Below are positions 1 through 9,347 of a DNA stretch of 64,000 nt, piece after piece. Made by a program: the position numbers and the translations under genes. The DNA comes from Streptococcus pneumoniae (lineage in GTDB: Bacteria; Bacillota; Bacilli; Lactobacillales; Streptococcaceae): positions 310,001 through 374,000 of the forward strand of contig NZ_CRPU01000001.1 of NCBI RefSeq assembly GCF_001096185.1. The letters run 5' to 3'. The first letter of the stretch is position 1. Each line of letters opens with the position of its first letter. The notes beneath the pieces were generated by a model. The model had not been told where the DNA came from, did no database searches, and saw only the letters and a program-made list of their open reading frames with translations.

Positions 1-1
1 T

Positions 2-193
2 ATGTGGATTGCGCCCAAAGCCTATATGGCTACTCTTCTAGCAAGAGGAAAATCACAAGAGTATATCGACCGTATCATGGTTGCGCCAAATCCTGGAACC
101 ATCCTTTTATTTATCGCAAGTGTTGTCATCGGAGCCCTAGTGGGTGCCTTGATTGGACAAGCCTTGAGTAAAAAATTGGCACAGAAAATCTGA
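2..193 (+). CDS. C-terminal end of a membrane protein (partial, possibly ECF-type S component)
   Basis: The window opens inside a reading frame that ends at a TGA at 191-193, so only the last ~63 residues are visible. The C-terminus is a hydrophobic helix rich in small residues (about residues 33-55: ILLFIASVVIGALVGALIGQ) followed by a short basic tail (SKKLAQK). This resembles the last helix of MptD/Trep_Strep-type putative ECF transporter substrate components in streptococci, but that is only an impression from the tail. A terminator hairpin follows directly. The frame is real because it is open to the window edge and ends just before that terminator; the function is uncertain. Confidence 0.5.
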   Translation: MWIAPKAYMATLLARGKSQEYIDRIMVAPNPGTILLFIASVVIGALVGALIGQALSKKLAQKI

Positions 194-200
194 TTACTAA

Positions 201-224
201 AAAAGAGCCACACGGCTCTTTTTA
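201..224 (+). terminator. Intrinsic terminator after the partial membrane gene
   Basis: AAAAGAGCC-ACAC-GGCTCTTTT is a 9-bp perfect stem with a T-run, 8 nt after the stop codon. Its A-rich left flank would let it also serve the opposite strand. Confidence 0.8.
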
Positions 225-455
225 TTTATGACTCAAGACTTAGTCAAGAAGTCTCCCAAGAATTGGATTGCAAAGATAATCAAAATGATAATGATGGTTG
301 CCAAGATAGTCACATCGTGATTGTAGCGGTTAAATCCATAAGCGATGGCTACGTTACCAATACCGCCAGCTCCAACCGCTCCGGCCATGGCTGTTTCCCC
401 AACAAGTGAAATCAAGGTCACAGTCGTCACACGGATCAAATCTGGAAGACCTTCT
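214..455 (-). pseudogene. Duplicated 3' fragment of metI
   Basis: This stretch of ~240 bp matches the last third of the intact metI downstream (2901-3138) almost base for base, at the protein level from MIRVTTVTLISLVGET to the end. It has no 5' part, no ribosome site and no start region of its own. A 1-nt indel near the end changes the C-terminus from LTKKLSHK to LTKS. Homology stops abruptly at about position 455, where the unrelated Rgg/MFS cassette begins. It is best read as a non-functional duplication made when that cassette was inserted. Confidence 0.85.
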
Positions 456-476
456 AGTAAGCCTGATCTTCCTATG

Positions 477-1721
477 TTAAAATTTTTTACCTGAAAAACT
501 TCTTTTTTCTAGTGATAAAATCAACCCTATCACACTCACTACCAAAAACACCCACCAACAAAGCCTGATATCTTGCAAAGCTAAGAAGGAAAATACAGAC
601 ATCCCCAAGGGTAATGTTAGGGAAAAAATCATACTCAAAAGATTATTACTTCGAGCTAATACATCCGCACTCAAATTAGACAGTAACAGAGTATCTAATT
701 TAGGCATTGATTTCGACATCAAATACATGACAAAGGCTAAGCAAACAACACCTACTAGAGGAGAAAAATCTAAAATATTAGCAGTAGCAAGTAATACAAA
801 CAGAATTGCATTGAGCGATAGCAAACTTGAAAACGACAATTTTCCAAAATAATCATGGGGAGTTAGGCTACCAAGAATAGCTCCTCCCAAGCTGACACAT
901 TCAATTAAAAATAGGGCTTGAGCATAGCTGAGATGATAGATAGTATGGTCTAATAAGTAAAAGTGATAAATACCTCCAACAGCTCCTCCCAAAGTATTCA
1001 TTACCAAAATGACAAGGATTATTTTAAACAAAGATTTACTTTCTCTTTGCCTAAAGATATCATCCATGTCCGCATAGATTGCCTTAACTTGTTGAAGTAA
1101 ACTAATCGACTCATTCTCTACCGTTACAGACAAATACGTCAATTCTCTTCTATTTTTGAACAAAATAAGAGAAGATAGTAAAAAGAAGCCAGCATTCACA
1201 ATTGCAACAAAAGAAAAATTTTGATTGCTGGTTGTGAGTAGCCACACTCCTAAGGCTTGACCTCCTAGATTTGATAAATAGGAAACAAACTGAGTAAAGG
1301 AATAAGCTTCATAGAGCTTATCTTCCGAAATATTATGCTGGATAATCGGCATACGAAGGCCTGCTGTATAATCTGATAAAATATCCGAACAGATATTAAC
1401 CATACAGATAAAAGCAAACGTTACGAAGTTCTGATCATGAATCACACTAGCAATCAAAAGAAATAGGAGACTTTGTACACAACCAACCCAGATAATTGTC
1501 CCTGCTTTATTCCGAGTATGATCCGCCTTAATCCCAACATAAAAAGTAAATAGGAAAGGTAAAATCGTAATCATATTCGCCATAAATACAGCTATATTTT
1601 TAAAGGGTAGACTCGCAGCATAAACGATAAATACCAGATTATAAATATAAGCTCCACTTGAGCTCAAAAACCTTGATAAGGTCAGTATTCTAAATAAATG
1701 ATGTTTTAAGAATAGTTTCAT
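477..1721 (-). CDS. MFS transporter of the Rgg cassette
   Basis: A 414-residue protein with about 12 hydrophobic segments and a charged loop (GIKADHTRNKAG, about residues 62-73) matching the MFS loop 2-3 signature. The start ATG has an AGAAAGG ribosome site. The substrate is unknown; MFS proteins next to Rgg regulators often export peptides or drugs. It lies downstream of an rgg gene on the same strand but is separated from it by a terminator, so it probably has its own Rgg-controlled promoter. Overall build is like the second MFS protein at 9348-10574, the last gene of the VP1-type operon. AT-rich and lying next to the duplicated metI end, it is part of an inserted cassette. Confidence 0.75.
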   Translation of the reverse strand: MKLFLKHHLFRILTLSRFLSSSGAYIYNLVFIVYAASLPFKNIAVFMANMITILPFLFTFYVGIKADHTRNKAGTIIWVGCVQSLLFLLIASVIHDQNFVTFAFICMVNICSDILSDYTAGLRMPIIQHNISEDKLYEAYSFTQFVSYLSNLGGQALGVWLLTTSNQNFSFVAIVNAGFFLLSSLILFKNRRELTYLSVTVENESISLLQQVKAIYADMDDIFRQRESKSLFKIILVILVMNTLGGAVGGIYHFYLLDHTIYHLSYAQALFLIECVSLGGAILGSLTPHDYFGKLSFSSLLSLNAILFVLLATANILDFSPLVGVVCLAFVMYLMSKSMPKLDTLLLSNLSADVLARSNNLLSMIFSLTLPLGMSVFSFLALQDIRLCWWVFLVVSVIGLILSLEKRSFSGKKF

Positions 1722-1771
1722 AACAGGCCTTTCTCACATTTCAAAGAGTATTCTATTGAAATCAGTCTAAC

Positions 1772-1798
1772 AAAAAAAGCGGGAGTCCCCACTTTTTT
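1772..1798 (-). terminator. Terminator between rgg and the MFS gene
   Basis: Read on the minus strand: AAAAAAGTGGGG-ACT-CCCGCTTTTTTT. The stem pairs A/T and G/C with one G-T wobble and ends in seven T. It would stop rgg transcripts before the MFS gene. Confidence 0.7.
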
Positions 1799-1819
1799 GT
1801 AATATATTTTTTCTGAAAA

Positions 1820-1837
1820 TAGGAACTCTAGCTCCTA
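1820..1837. promoter_or_regulatory. Palindrome upstream of the MFS gene (candidate Rgg operator)
   Basis: TAGGAACTCTAGCTCCTA is an 18-bp dyad (TAGGAnCTnnAGnTCCTA) between the rgg stop codon and its terminator, ~100 nt upstream of the MFS start. It could be an operator for the divergent needs of the cassette or only an RNA hairpin. Confidence 0.35.
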
Positions 1838-1905
1838 GATACTGCTATTTATCACTCCATCTACAAATCCATTTATTTTTCATCAGTCGATGTAACGAGA
1901 ATATA

Positions 1906-2775
1906 TTACAAATCTTTATTTGAAAGCTGATTTGCAAAATAGTTTTCATAGTATCTTGCACCATCTACATACTCTAAATCTTGTAAGATTGTAATGCCTC
2001 TCTGGATTTTCTCAAGACCCTTATTTTTTACATTAAAAATAGTATCATAATACCCTTTAGCAATCATATAAATGATTTTAAGATAAGCTTGAGATTCTGG
2101 TAAATCGCGTTTTTCAATCTGAAAAACAAAATAGTCTGCTTTTAATTTATCCTTTTCCTCTATCGCTTTAAAGAGTCCATTCATCAAAATGGTGTCAATA
2201 CCAACTTTGTTACTAGGTAAAGAGCCTAATAAATCCGTCTTTTGTAACATCTCCCTAGAATATTTAAAATAGAGGGGCAGAGGAAACAAAGTAGAAATCG
2301 TTGAAAATAGTTCTAATTCATAATTTCCCCAGATGTCAATAGTAAAAAAATAGTCATAGAGAAAAGTCAGTTCTTCATCCGTTGCCCTTATTTTTGAATC
2401 AAAAAACACAAGAAGGCTTTTGATACGAATCATTTGTAAAAGATAGCTTGTTTCACCACTTGATCTATACTTTTGAGTCGTCTCTTCATACAAGGCGTGG
2501 AGAGAATCAATCCCTTCTCTATCATATAAATCCCAAAGATTTTCTTGAAAAGCCAAAGCCTTTTTCTGAGAAAAACCACGTACCAAGTACATAAATTCAT
2601 TCAAATCAGAGTGGATGTTATCTAAGGCAGTAATCAATTTCATAGACGATAGGTCTGCTTCTCCACGCTCAAATTTGCTCAGCATGGAATAAGTAAACTC
2701 TCCTCCCGTCGCCTCCTGTAGAGATACATTCCGACTCTTTCTCAATTCTTTAAAAACTTCTCCCAGATTTTGCAT
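1906..2775 (-). CDS. Rgg/GadR/MutR-family transcriptional regulator
   Basis: 289 residues, the usual Rgg length. An N-terminal helix-turn-helix (about residues 1-65, GEVFKELRKSRNVSLQEA and SMLSKFERGEADLS) is followed by an all-helical TPR-like peptide-binding region. The chosen start is the ATG at 2775, preceded by GGGGAGT; the frame extends five codons upstream only to a TTG. Rgg proteins sense short secreted hydrophobic peptides in the cytoplasm and control neighbouring genes; here the likely target is the MFS gene downstream. I found no convincing SHP gene beside it (only a 12-codon frame near 1870 without peptide-like features). The cassette lies next to a duplicated metI end, suggesting acquisition. 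Confidence 0.85.
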   Translation of the reverse strand: MQNLGEVFKELRKSRNVSLQEATGGEFTYSMLSKFERGEADLSSMKLITALDNIHSDLNEFMYLVRGFSQKKALAFQENLWDLYDREGIDSLHALYEETTQKYRSSGETSYLLQMIRIKSLLVFFDSKIRATDEELTFLYDYFFTIDIWGNYELELFSTISTLFPLPLYFKYSREMLQKTDLLGSLPSNKVGIDTILMNGLFKAIEEKDKLKADYFVFQIEKRDLPESQAYLKIIYMIAKGYYDTIFNVKNKGLEKIQRGITILQDLEYVDGARYYENYFANQLSNKDL

Positions 2776-2904
2776 ATTGACTCCCCACAATGCTTAACTC
2801 TCTTACTCATAAAAGTAACGGTTGATAGCAACCAGTACAGAGAATTTTAAGTCTTGACTATAACGACAACTCCTATGAATGATGTACAGATTGCCTAGAT
2901 CTCT

Positions 2905-3597
2905 TTATTTATGGCTCAATTTCTTAGTCAAAAAATCTCCCAAGAATTGGATTGCAAAGATAATCAAAATGATAATGATGGTTGCCAAGATAGTCACATC
3001 ATGATTATAGCGGTTAAATCCATACGCGATGGCTACGTTACCGATACCACCAGCTCCAACCGCACCGGCCATAGCCGTTTCACCAACAAGGGAAATCAAG
3101 GTCACAGTCGTCACACGAATCAAATCTGGAAGACCTTCGGATAGGTAAACACCCACGATATCCCAGAATGTCGCTCCGCTAGCTTGAGCCGCCTCAATGA
3201 CACCACCATCTAGCTCAGCCAATACCACCTGTACTTGACGGGCAAAGAAGGCAAAGACCGCAAAAGATAGCGGTACGATAGCCGCATTTGGACCAATGCT
3301 TGTTCCTACGATTAGATGAGAGAAGGGCGACAAGACTGCCAAGAGAATAATAAATGGCACCGCACGGAAAATAGAGGTAATCTTATCCAAAATCCAGAAA
3401 ACGACCTTATTTTCCAAGACACCACCTGGCGCTGTCAAAACAAGGAAGAGACCTGCCACTAGCCCCAAGAGACCTCCGATGATGAAGGAAAGAACTGTCA
3501 TATAAAGGGTTAGGTAGATAGCTGTTCCCCAGCCTGCTTGACCAGCCCAGCCCATTTTATAGACATTTGGCAAATAGGTTTGAATCAATGATTCCAT
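2905..3597 (-). CDS. metI: Methionine ABC transporter permease
   Basis: 230 residues with five to six membrane helices and the BPD-transporter EAA loop (EAAQASGATFWDIVGVYLSE, about residues 135-155) that docks on the ATPase. It forms the membrane channel of the MetNIQ D/L-methionine importer. The start ATG is 2 nt past the metN stop codon, so translation is coupled. Its last ~80 codons are duplicated at 214-455 and the Rgg/MFS cassette begins right behind it, yet this copy is intact. Confidence 0.93.
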   Translation of the reverse strand: MESLIQTYLPNVYKMGWAGQAGWGTAIYLTLYMTVLSFIIGGLLGLVAGLFLVLTAPGGVLENKVVFWILDKITSIFRAVPFIILLAVLSPFSHLIVGTSIGPNAAIVPLSFAVFAFFARQVQVVLAELDGGVIEAAQASGATFWDIVGVYLSEGLPDLIRVTTVTLISLVGETAMAGAVGAGGIGNVAIAYGFNRYNHDVTILATIIIILIIFAIQFLGDFLTKKLSHK

Positions 3598-3598
3598 C

Positions 3599-4660
3599 TT
3601 ACTGTCCTCCCTTCAATACTTTTAGCTGCACACCAGCCTGACGGATGGCCTCTTGAGCACTTGCCAAGGCTTCTTTTTCCCCTGACAAGACAACCACAAG
3701 CTCACCAACAGGAGTGCCATCGAGGATTTCGATATTGCCATAGAGAATATTAGCCGTTACTTGGTAATGTTTGTACAATTCATTCAAAAGTGGCTCGTCT
3801 GTTGAAGCGCCTGCATACTTGAGTTGAACCAAGATACTGTTTTCAGATAAATGTTCCACGATTTCTTGCTTCTCAATCTTGACCATAGCTTCATCAATAC
3901 CTGTAGCTGTTGAGATAAAGTCTTGAGTCAAAGGTTGTTTAGGGTCTGAGAAGATTTCAAGCACACTGCCCTCTTCAATCAAATGCCCATCCTGCATAAC
4001 TGCCACACGATTGGCAATATCTTTGACAATCTGCATTTCATGCGTAATCAAGACAACAGTCAAGCCTAATTTTTGGTTCAAATCTTGCAACAAGGCCAAA
4101 ATCTGCTTGGTTGTCTTAGGGTCAAGGGCAGACGTTGACTCATCTGAAATCAAGATTTTTGGATCATTGGCCAAGGCACGCGCAATGGCTACACGCTGTT
4201 TTTGCCCTCCAGATAGTTGTGAAGGGTAGTTTTCCGCACGGTCTGCCAAGCCAACCAAGTCCAACAACTTAGCTACTTTAGCCTTCTTTTCTTCCTTGCT
4301 AAGTCCAGAGTGTTTAAGGGCGAAGGCTACATTCTCCTCTGCTGTCTTTTGGCTCATCAGGTTAAAATGCTGGAAAATCATTCCAATATCTTGACGTTTA
4401 CGACGCAACTGTTCTGCCGTCAAGGTCACCTTGCCATCAAAAATCACATCGTCGTCAATGGTGATTTTCCCTGCAGATGGTTTTTGCAAGAGGTTAATCA
4501 CCCGTACAAGGGTTGATTTCCCTGCTCCAGAATATCCAACGATTCCGTAGATATCCCCTTCTTGGATGTGAATGGTCACATCCTTGACCGCTGTGATAGT
4601 TCTCTTCTTTTGGTGAAAAGTCACATCGATCTGATCTAACTTGATAATATCTCTACTCAT
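3599..4660 (-). CDS. metN: Methionine ABC transporter ATP-binding protein
   Basis: 353 residues. Walker A GYSGAGKS (residues 42-49), ABC signature LSGGQKQ (149-155) and Walker B ILISDE (169-174) are all present, followed by a C-terminal NIL regulatory domain (about 270-350) typical of MetN, where methionine binds and inhibits transport. It overlaps the upstream M20 peptidase gene by 8 bp and is followed at once by metI. It energises methionine uptake with MetI and MetQ. Confidence 0.95.
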   Translation of the reverse strand: MSRDIIKLDQIDVTFHQKKRTITAVKDVTIHIQEGDIYGIVGYSGAGKSTLVRVINLLQKPSAGKITIDDDVIFDGKVTLTAEQLRRKRQDIGMIFQHFNLMSQKTAEENVAFALKHSGLSKEEKKAKVAKLLDLVGLADRAENYPSQLSGGQKQRVAIARALANDPKILISDESTSALDPKTTKQILALLQDLNQKLGLTVVLITHEMQIVKDIANRVAVMQDGHLIEEGSVLEIFSDPKQPLTQDFISTATGIDEAMVKIEKQEIVEHLSENSILVQLKYAGASTDEPLLNELYKHYQVTANILYGNIEILDGTPVGELVVVLSGEKEALASAQEAIRQAGVQLKVLKGGQ

Positions 4661-6026
4661 AGCTTCTAATCAGCTCCTCTACTAATTCAATATGGGTGTA
4701 GTAATCGGCGATTCGCACATTTTCATCTCCACCGTGGTCTCGGCTGTTGGCATTTCCTAGACCGAAGGCCACCATTGGCACCTCTAGGGCATCAAAGACC
4801 GTATGCATAGGCCCTGTCCCCGCTGTTGTCGGCAAGACTGAAACGCCCTGTGGATAGAATTTCTTAGCCAACTCGATTACATTGAGAATGGCTGGCGCGC
4901 TCATATCGCTTCGATAGCTCATCTCTCCCAAGGTATAGTATAATTCTACCTTATCAAAGCCATTTTTGTCTAGCTGTTTCCGAATTTTTTCCAGAACATC
5001 ATGCGGTTCTAAGCCCGGAACCAGACGAACCTCTAGCTTGGCACTGGCTTCTGCAGGCAAAATAGTCTTAACACCCTGACCTTGATAACCAGACTGGATT
5101 CCTTCGATATTAAGCGCTGGCTCGAAAAAGAAACGTTTTAGAAAGGCCATCCGCTCCTCTTGTAAAAGAGGCAATTCCAAACCATAAATCTGGCTGATTT
5201 CCCCTGGATTTCGTTGGGCGTAAGTGTCCACCAAGGCCAATTCTCGTTCATTTGGCTCTTGTACTTCTTCGTACAAGCCTTCAACCAAGATACGGCCATC
5301 TGCAGCGCGAAGAGACTGCAGGGCTTGAAGGAGATACCATGGAGCTGATTCCACAACCCCACCATAACTAGAATGGATATCGACATCCGCACTTTTTACC
5401 TTGGCATCAAAGGTCACAATCCCCTTATTGCCACCAGAAATTTCCAGTTGTTCCAAGGCATTTTTAGTCCCTTGTTCCCAGACCAACAAATCCGCCCCAC
5501 GGAGTTTATCCGCATGTTTTTCCAGATACTTATCCAGGTCTGTCGAAGCAGATTCCTCCGCTCCCTCCATGATAAAACTGATATTGACAGGCAAATCATC
5601 ATGGTGCTGCATGTATTTTCTCAAAGCACTCAAACGAGCTGTGATATGACCCTTATCATCGTCAACCCCACGCCCATACATAAAACCATTGCGCACCGAA
5701 AGCGTAAAGGGATCCTCTGTCCACACTTGATCTCCGTCCGCTGGCACAGTGTCATAGTGGTTATAGAAAATTAGGGTCTTGGCATCTGGACGTGAACTCT
5801 TGAAATGCGCCATGACAAAGGGCGCCGTATAAGTCTCATCAATCTCCACTTCAGCCCCCACACGCTTGAAAATCTCACCCAGATAGTTGGCAACTTCCTT
5901 GAGCCCCACCTGTTGGGCAAAGACCGACTTCTTAGAAATCAAGGTACGCAAAACCTCAAAATAATGCTGGGCTACATGATCCTTTTCAAATTTTTCAATC
6001 TGTTCTTGTTCACTAGGAAAAACCAT
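4653..6026 (-). CDS. M20-family metallopeptidase within the met operon
   Basis: 457 residues. Zinc-site motifs are visible: HYD (H90, D92) in [10 protein letters not shown], the bridging aspartate in GRGVDDDKG (119-127), and the catalytic/ligand glutamates in MEGAEESAS (153-161), plus a C-terminal TAGTGPMHT segment. This is the PepV/ArgE/DapE-like clan of dipeptidases and deacylases; substrate not determined. It sits between metQ and metN on the same strand, with an 8-bp overlap with metN, a conserved streptococcal arrangement suggesting it releases methionine from a peptide or acylated form. No signal peptide, so cytoplasmic. Confidence 0.88.
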   Translation of the reverse strand: MVFPSEQEQIEKFEKDHVAQHYFEVLRTLISKKSVFAQQVGLKEVANYLGEIFKRVGAEVEIDETYTAPFVMAHFKSSRPDAKTLIFYNHYDTVPADGDQVWTEDPFTLSVRNGFMYGRGVDDDKGHITARLSALRKYMQHHDDLPVNISFIMEGAEESASTDLDKYLEKHADKLRGADLLVWEQGTKNALEQLEISGGNKGIVTFDAKVKSADVDIHSSYGGVVESAPWYLLQALQSLRAADGRILVEGLYEEVQEPNERELALVDTYAQRNPGEISQIYGLELPLLQEERMAFLKRFFFEPALNIEGIQSGYQGQGVKTILPAEASAKLEVRLVPGLEPHDVLEKIRKQLDKNGFDKVELYYTLGEMSYRSDMSAPAILNVIELAKKFYPQGVSVLPTTAGTGPMHTVFDALEVPMVAFGLGNANSRDHGGDENVRIADYYTHIELVEELIRSYE

Positions 6027-6122
6027 ATTCTCTCTACCTTTCTATGAACTACTCTTCCTGACAATCCATGCTCTATACAAAAGCAAGAGGTGGAATTTTC
6101 TCTCCCACCTCCCTGTTTCTTA

Positions 6123-6977
6123 TTACCAAACTGGTTGATCCAAACCGTCTGATGTTTCTTCGATAACTTTTTTCACGTCATCTGTGTGGTAAGCTGCGAT
6201 CACTTTCTTGATAGCATCAGCCTTAGGTGATGTTTCCCAATCTTTTTTCGCAACGATGATGTTGTACCATTGTTTTGAATTTTCATCAGCTTGTTCTTTG
6301 AAAAGTGCTTTCTTGTAGTCCAATTTTGCTTCTGTAACGAAGGTATTGTTTACAACGGCAGCGTCAACTGATGACAATGAACGAGCTGTTTGGCTAGCAT
6401 CCAATTCAGTGATTTTCAAGTTCTTTGGATTTTCTTTGATGTTAGCAACTGTTGCAAGGGCAGTTCCAGAAACATCCAATTTAATCAAGCCAGCTGATTG
6501 AAGCAAGTAAAGCGCACGACTTTCGTTTGTAGCGTCGTTCGGTACAGCGATTTCTCCGTTTGCTGGGATGTCTTCAACTTTAGTGTACTTGTTGTCACTT
6601 CCATTCAAACCTGAGTAAAGGCGGATTGGAGAGATGTAAGTATCTGCAATCGCTACAAGGTCTTTCCCGTTTTCTTTGTTCCAGTTGTTCAAGAAGTTGT
6701 AGTGTTGGAAAGCGTTCAAGTCTACTTCGCCATCAGCAGTTGCCTTGTTTGGTTGTGAGTAGTCTGTGAACTCTGTAAATTCCAAAGTGATACCGTCTTT
6801 TTTAACCAATTCTTGGACCTTATCCCAACGAGCTTCTTCAGAACCGCTACGGTTAACAGTTGCGATTTTAACAGTTGTTGCATTGTCTGCTTTCTTTTCT
6901 GAGTTTCCGCAAGCTGCAAGAGCCAAACCTGCGACTGTAGCAAGGGCTGCTACGCCTAACCATTTTTTAATTTTCAT
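6123..6977 (-). CDS. metQ: Methionine-binding lipoprotein
   Basis: 284 residues with a lipoprotein signal: KIKKW, hydrophobic stretch, lipobox LAAC with lipidated C23. The rest is a NlpA/MetQ fold (TVKIATVNRSGSEEARWDKV, DVDLNAFQHYNFL-like segment at about residues 85-95). It captures methionine at the outer membrane face and delivers it to MetNI encoded downstream. The promoter and an MtaR-type operator lie in the 150 bp upstream, making this the first gene of the met operon. Confidence 0.94.
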   Translation of the reverse strand: MKIKKWLGVAALATVAGLALAACGNSEKKADNATTVKIATVNRSGSEEARWDKVQELVKKDGITLEFTEFTDYSQPNKATADGEVDLNAFQHYNFLNNWNKENGKDLVAIADTYISPIRLYSGLNGSDNKYTKVEDIPANGEIAVPNDATNESRALYLLQSAGLIKLDVSGTALATVANIKENPKNLKITELDASQTARSLSSVDAAVVNNTFVTEAKLDYKKALFKEQADENSKQWYNIIVAKKDWETSPKADAIKKVIAAYHTDDVKKVIEETSDGLDQPVW

Positions 6978-7008
6978 GATTCTTTCTCCTTAAAAATAAT
7001 ACCGTACT

Positions 7009-7037
7009 AGTATCTCATACTTTCTTCAATTGCACAA
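7009..7037 (-). promoter_or_regulatory. Promoter of the metQ operon
   Basis: On the minus strand -35 TTGTGC (complement of 7032-7037), 17-nt spacer, -10 GATACT (complement of 7009-7014). It starts transcription ~30 nt before the metQ ATG. Confidence 0.55.
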
Positions 7038-7059
7038 ATTGTTATTAGATAATCAGATA

Positions 7060-7076
7060 TATAGTTTAAAACTATA
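7060..7076. promoter_or_regulatory. MtaR/MetR-type operator
   Basis: TATAGTTTAAAACTATA is a perfect 17-bp palindrome ~23 bp upstream of the -35 box of metQ. It matches the TATAGTTnnaAACTATA consensus described for the LysR-type methionine regulator MtaR/MetR in streptococci, and its position suits an activator. Confidence 0.7.
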
Positions 7077-7130
7077 ACTCTAAAAACTGAGAAATCACCC
7101 TTCTTCATCAGAATGGATGATTTCAAGAAA

Positions 7131-7994
<864 letters not shown>

Positions 7995-8064
7995 TTAACA
8001 GAAAAAGAGCATTTACGCCATTATATGATATCTATCTCTGTGATAGGTTTTCTTTATGGCTGAT

Positions 8065-8388
8065 TTAAAAGACCAAACGCAAGACGGCAATCAATACGAC
8101 TCCGAAGAGAACCGTTCCGACTAGATTGCGATAACGAAAGGCTACCCAAGCGGTTGGAAAGACTGCTAAGAAGTCCAGCCATTTAATTTGAGGAAGGCTC
8201 CCAACCTTACCTGTCACTACACTTGAAAGAATCAAGGCAAAGATAATAGAAACAGGCAAGAACTTCAAAAAACGCTCAACGATCGCAGGTAAGCCCTTAT
8301 ACTTGACCAAGATGAAGGGAATCATACGGGGAATCCAGGTCACAAGACCAGAGAAAATAACTGCTAATAAAAGATACTTACTGACCAT
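8065..8388 (-). CDS. azlD: Branched-chain amino acid exporter, small subunit (AzlD)
   Basis: 107 residues, four hydrophobic helices, the AzlD family length. It starts inside the end of azlC (11-bp overlap), the usual coupled azlCD arrangement. With AzlC it forms an inner-membrane exporter for branched-chain amino acids and analogues; assignment rests on size, hydropathy and pairing with AzlC. Confidence 0.85.
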   Translation of the reverse strand: MVSKYLLLAVIFSGLVTWIPRMIPFILVKYKGLPAIVERFLKFLPVSIIFALILSSVVTGKVGSLPQIKWLDFLAVFPTAWVAFRYRNLVGTVLFGVVLIAVLRLVF

Positions 8389-9073
8389 CTAAAACCACCC
8401 CCATTGTACAACCAAGTAGCGTCGCAAACAGAACAGATAGTGACTGAGACACCACTGTCAAGAGCAAAAAGAAGGACACCGCAACAACTGCTAGGATAAT
8501 GAGCAGTTTGCGGACAGGAATTCGTCTTTGCATAATCTGGAATTGCGAAGCAAAAATTCCGATGAACATCCCAACCAAAGCAAAGTCCAGCCCAAAGATT
8601 TCTGGATTTGGCAGCAGGCCACCCAGAGCCGTTCCGACAACTGTTCCCACAAACCAAGCCACATAGCTGTTGAGATTGTTTCCGTGCATCCACATAGGAT
8701 TGACCTTATCTGTATGGGCTAATTCGCCCATCAAGACGCCATAGGTCTCATCTGTCAAGATACTAGACATACCGATATTGTGCCAAAGACTGGTATGACG
8801 GAAATAAGTCGATGCGTGTAAACTCAACAAAAAGAGACGCAGATTGATCAAAAAAACCGTCATAGAAATAGCAGCCACAGGTGCTTGAACCGCAATCAGT
8901 GCCAACATGGCAAACTGGGCACTCCCAGCATAAACAAAGAGACTCATCAAGCCCATCTCAACAGGTGTCACATAGGGCGCACCGATAATCCCACAGGCAA
9001 GGCCAATACTGACATAACCAAGGGCCGTTGGCATAGCTGCCTGCGCCCCCTCCCAAAATCCTTTTTCTTTCAT
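8378..9073 (-). CDS. azlC: Branched-chain amino acid exporter, large subunit (AzlC)
   Basis: 231 residues with several membrane helices and the conserved AzlC opening (GFWEGAQAAMPTALGYVSIG) and DETYG motif (LTDETYGVL, about 118-126). Start chosen at the ATG at 9073 with AGGAGAAAG just before it; an upstream ATG four codons earlier has no ribosome site. Forms the transporter with AzlD. A BOX element lies directly upstream. Confidence 0.87.
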   Translation of the reverse strand: MKEKGFWEGAQAAMPTALGYVSIGLACGIIGAPYVTPVEMGLMSLFVYAGSAQFAMLALIAVQAPVAAISMTVFLINLRLFLLSLHASTYFRHTSLWHNIGMSSILTDETYGVLMGELAHTDKVNPMWMHGNNLNSYVAWFVGTVVGTALGGLLPNPEIFGLDFALVGMFIGIFASQFQIMQRRIPVRKLLIILAVVAVSFFLLLTVVSQSLSVLFATLLGCTMGVVLDGQ

Positions 9074-9097
9074 CTTTCTCCTCATATTGTCTTAATA

Positions 9098-9213
9098 ATA
9101 CTCAATGAAAATCAAAGAGCAAACTAGAAAGCTAGCCGCAGGTTGCTCAAAACATTGTTTTGAGGTTGCAGATAGAAGCTGACCCGGTTTTAATTTGATT
9201 TTCGAAGAGTATA
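9098..9213 (+). repeat. BOX element (boxA-boxC, no full boxB)
   Basis: Starts ATACTCAATGAAAATCAAAG and ends TTTTCGAAGAGTATA, the two conserved BOX ends. Lies between azlC and the VP1-type operon end. Confidence 0.85.
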
Positions 9214-9297
9214 AGTAGGCTGAGAAGGCTCCAGCCATAGCATGGACTATTATAACACATTCAGGAAAGAGAAAAAAGTCTGCTGATTGTAGCTATC

Positions 9298-9321
9298 ATA
9301 AAAAGACTGGCAATCCAGTCT
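9298..9321 (-). terminator. Terminator of the VP1-type operon
   Basis: Minus strand AGACTGG-attg-CCAGTCT followed by five T, 27 nt after the MFS stop codon. Confidence 0.75.
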
Positions 9322-9347
9322 CAAACATATATTATAGAAATTCTCCG

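Noticed and set aside
1860-1900. 12-codon minus-strand frame (MKNKWICRWSDK) after the first rgg gene as a possible SHP
   Set aside because: Lacks a hydrophobic core and the usual acidic-start C-terminal pheromone; probably chance.
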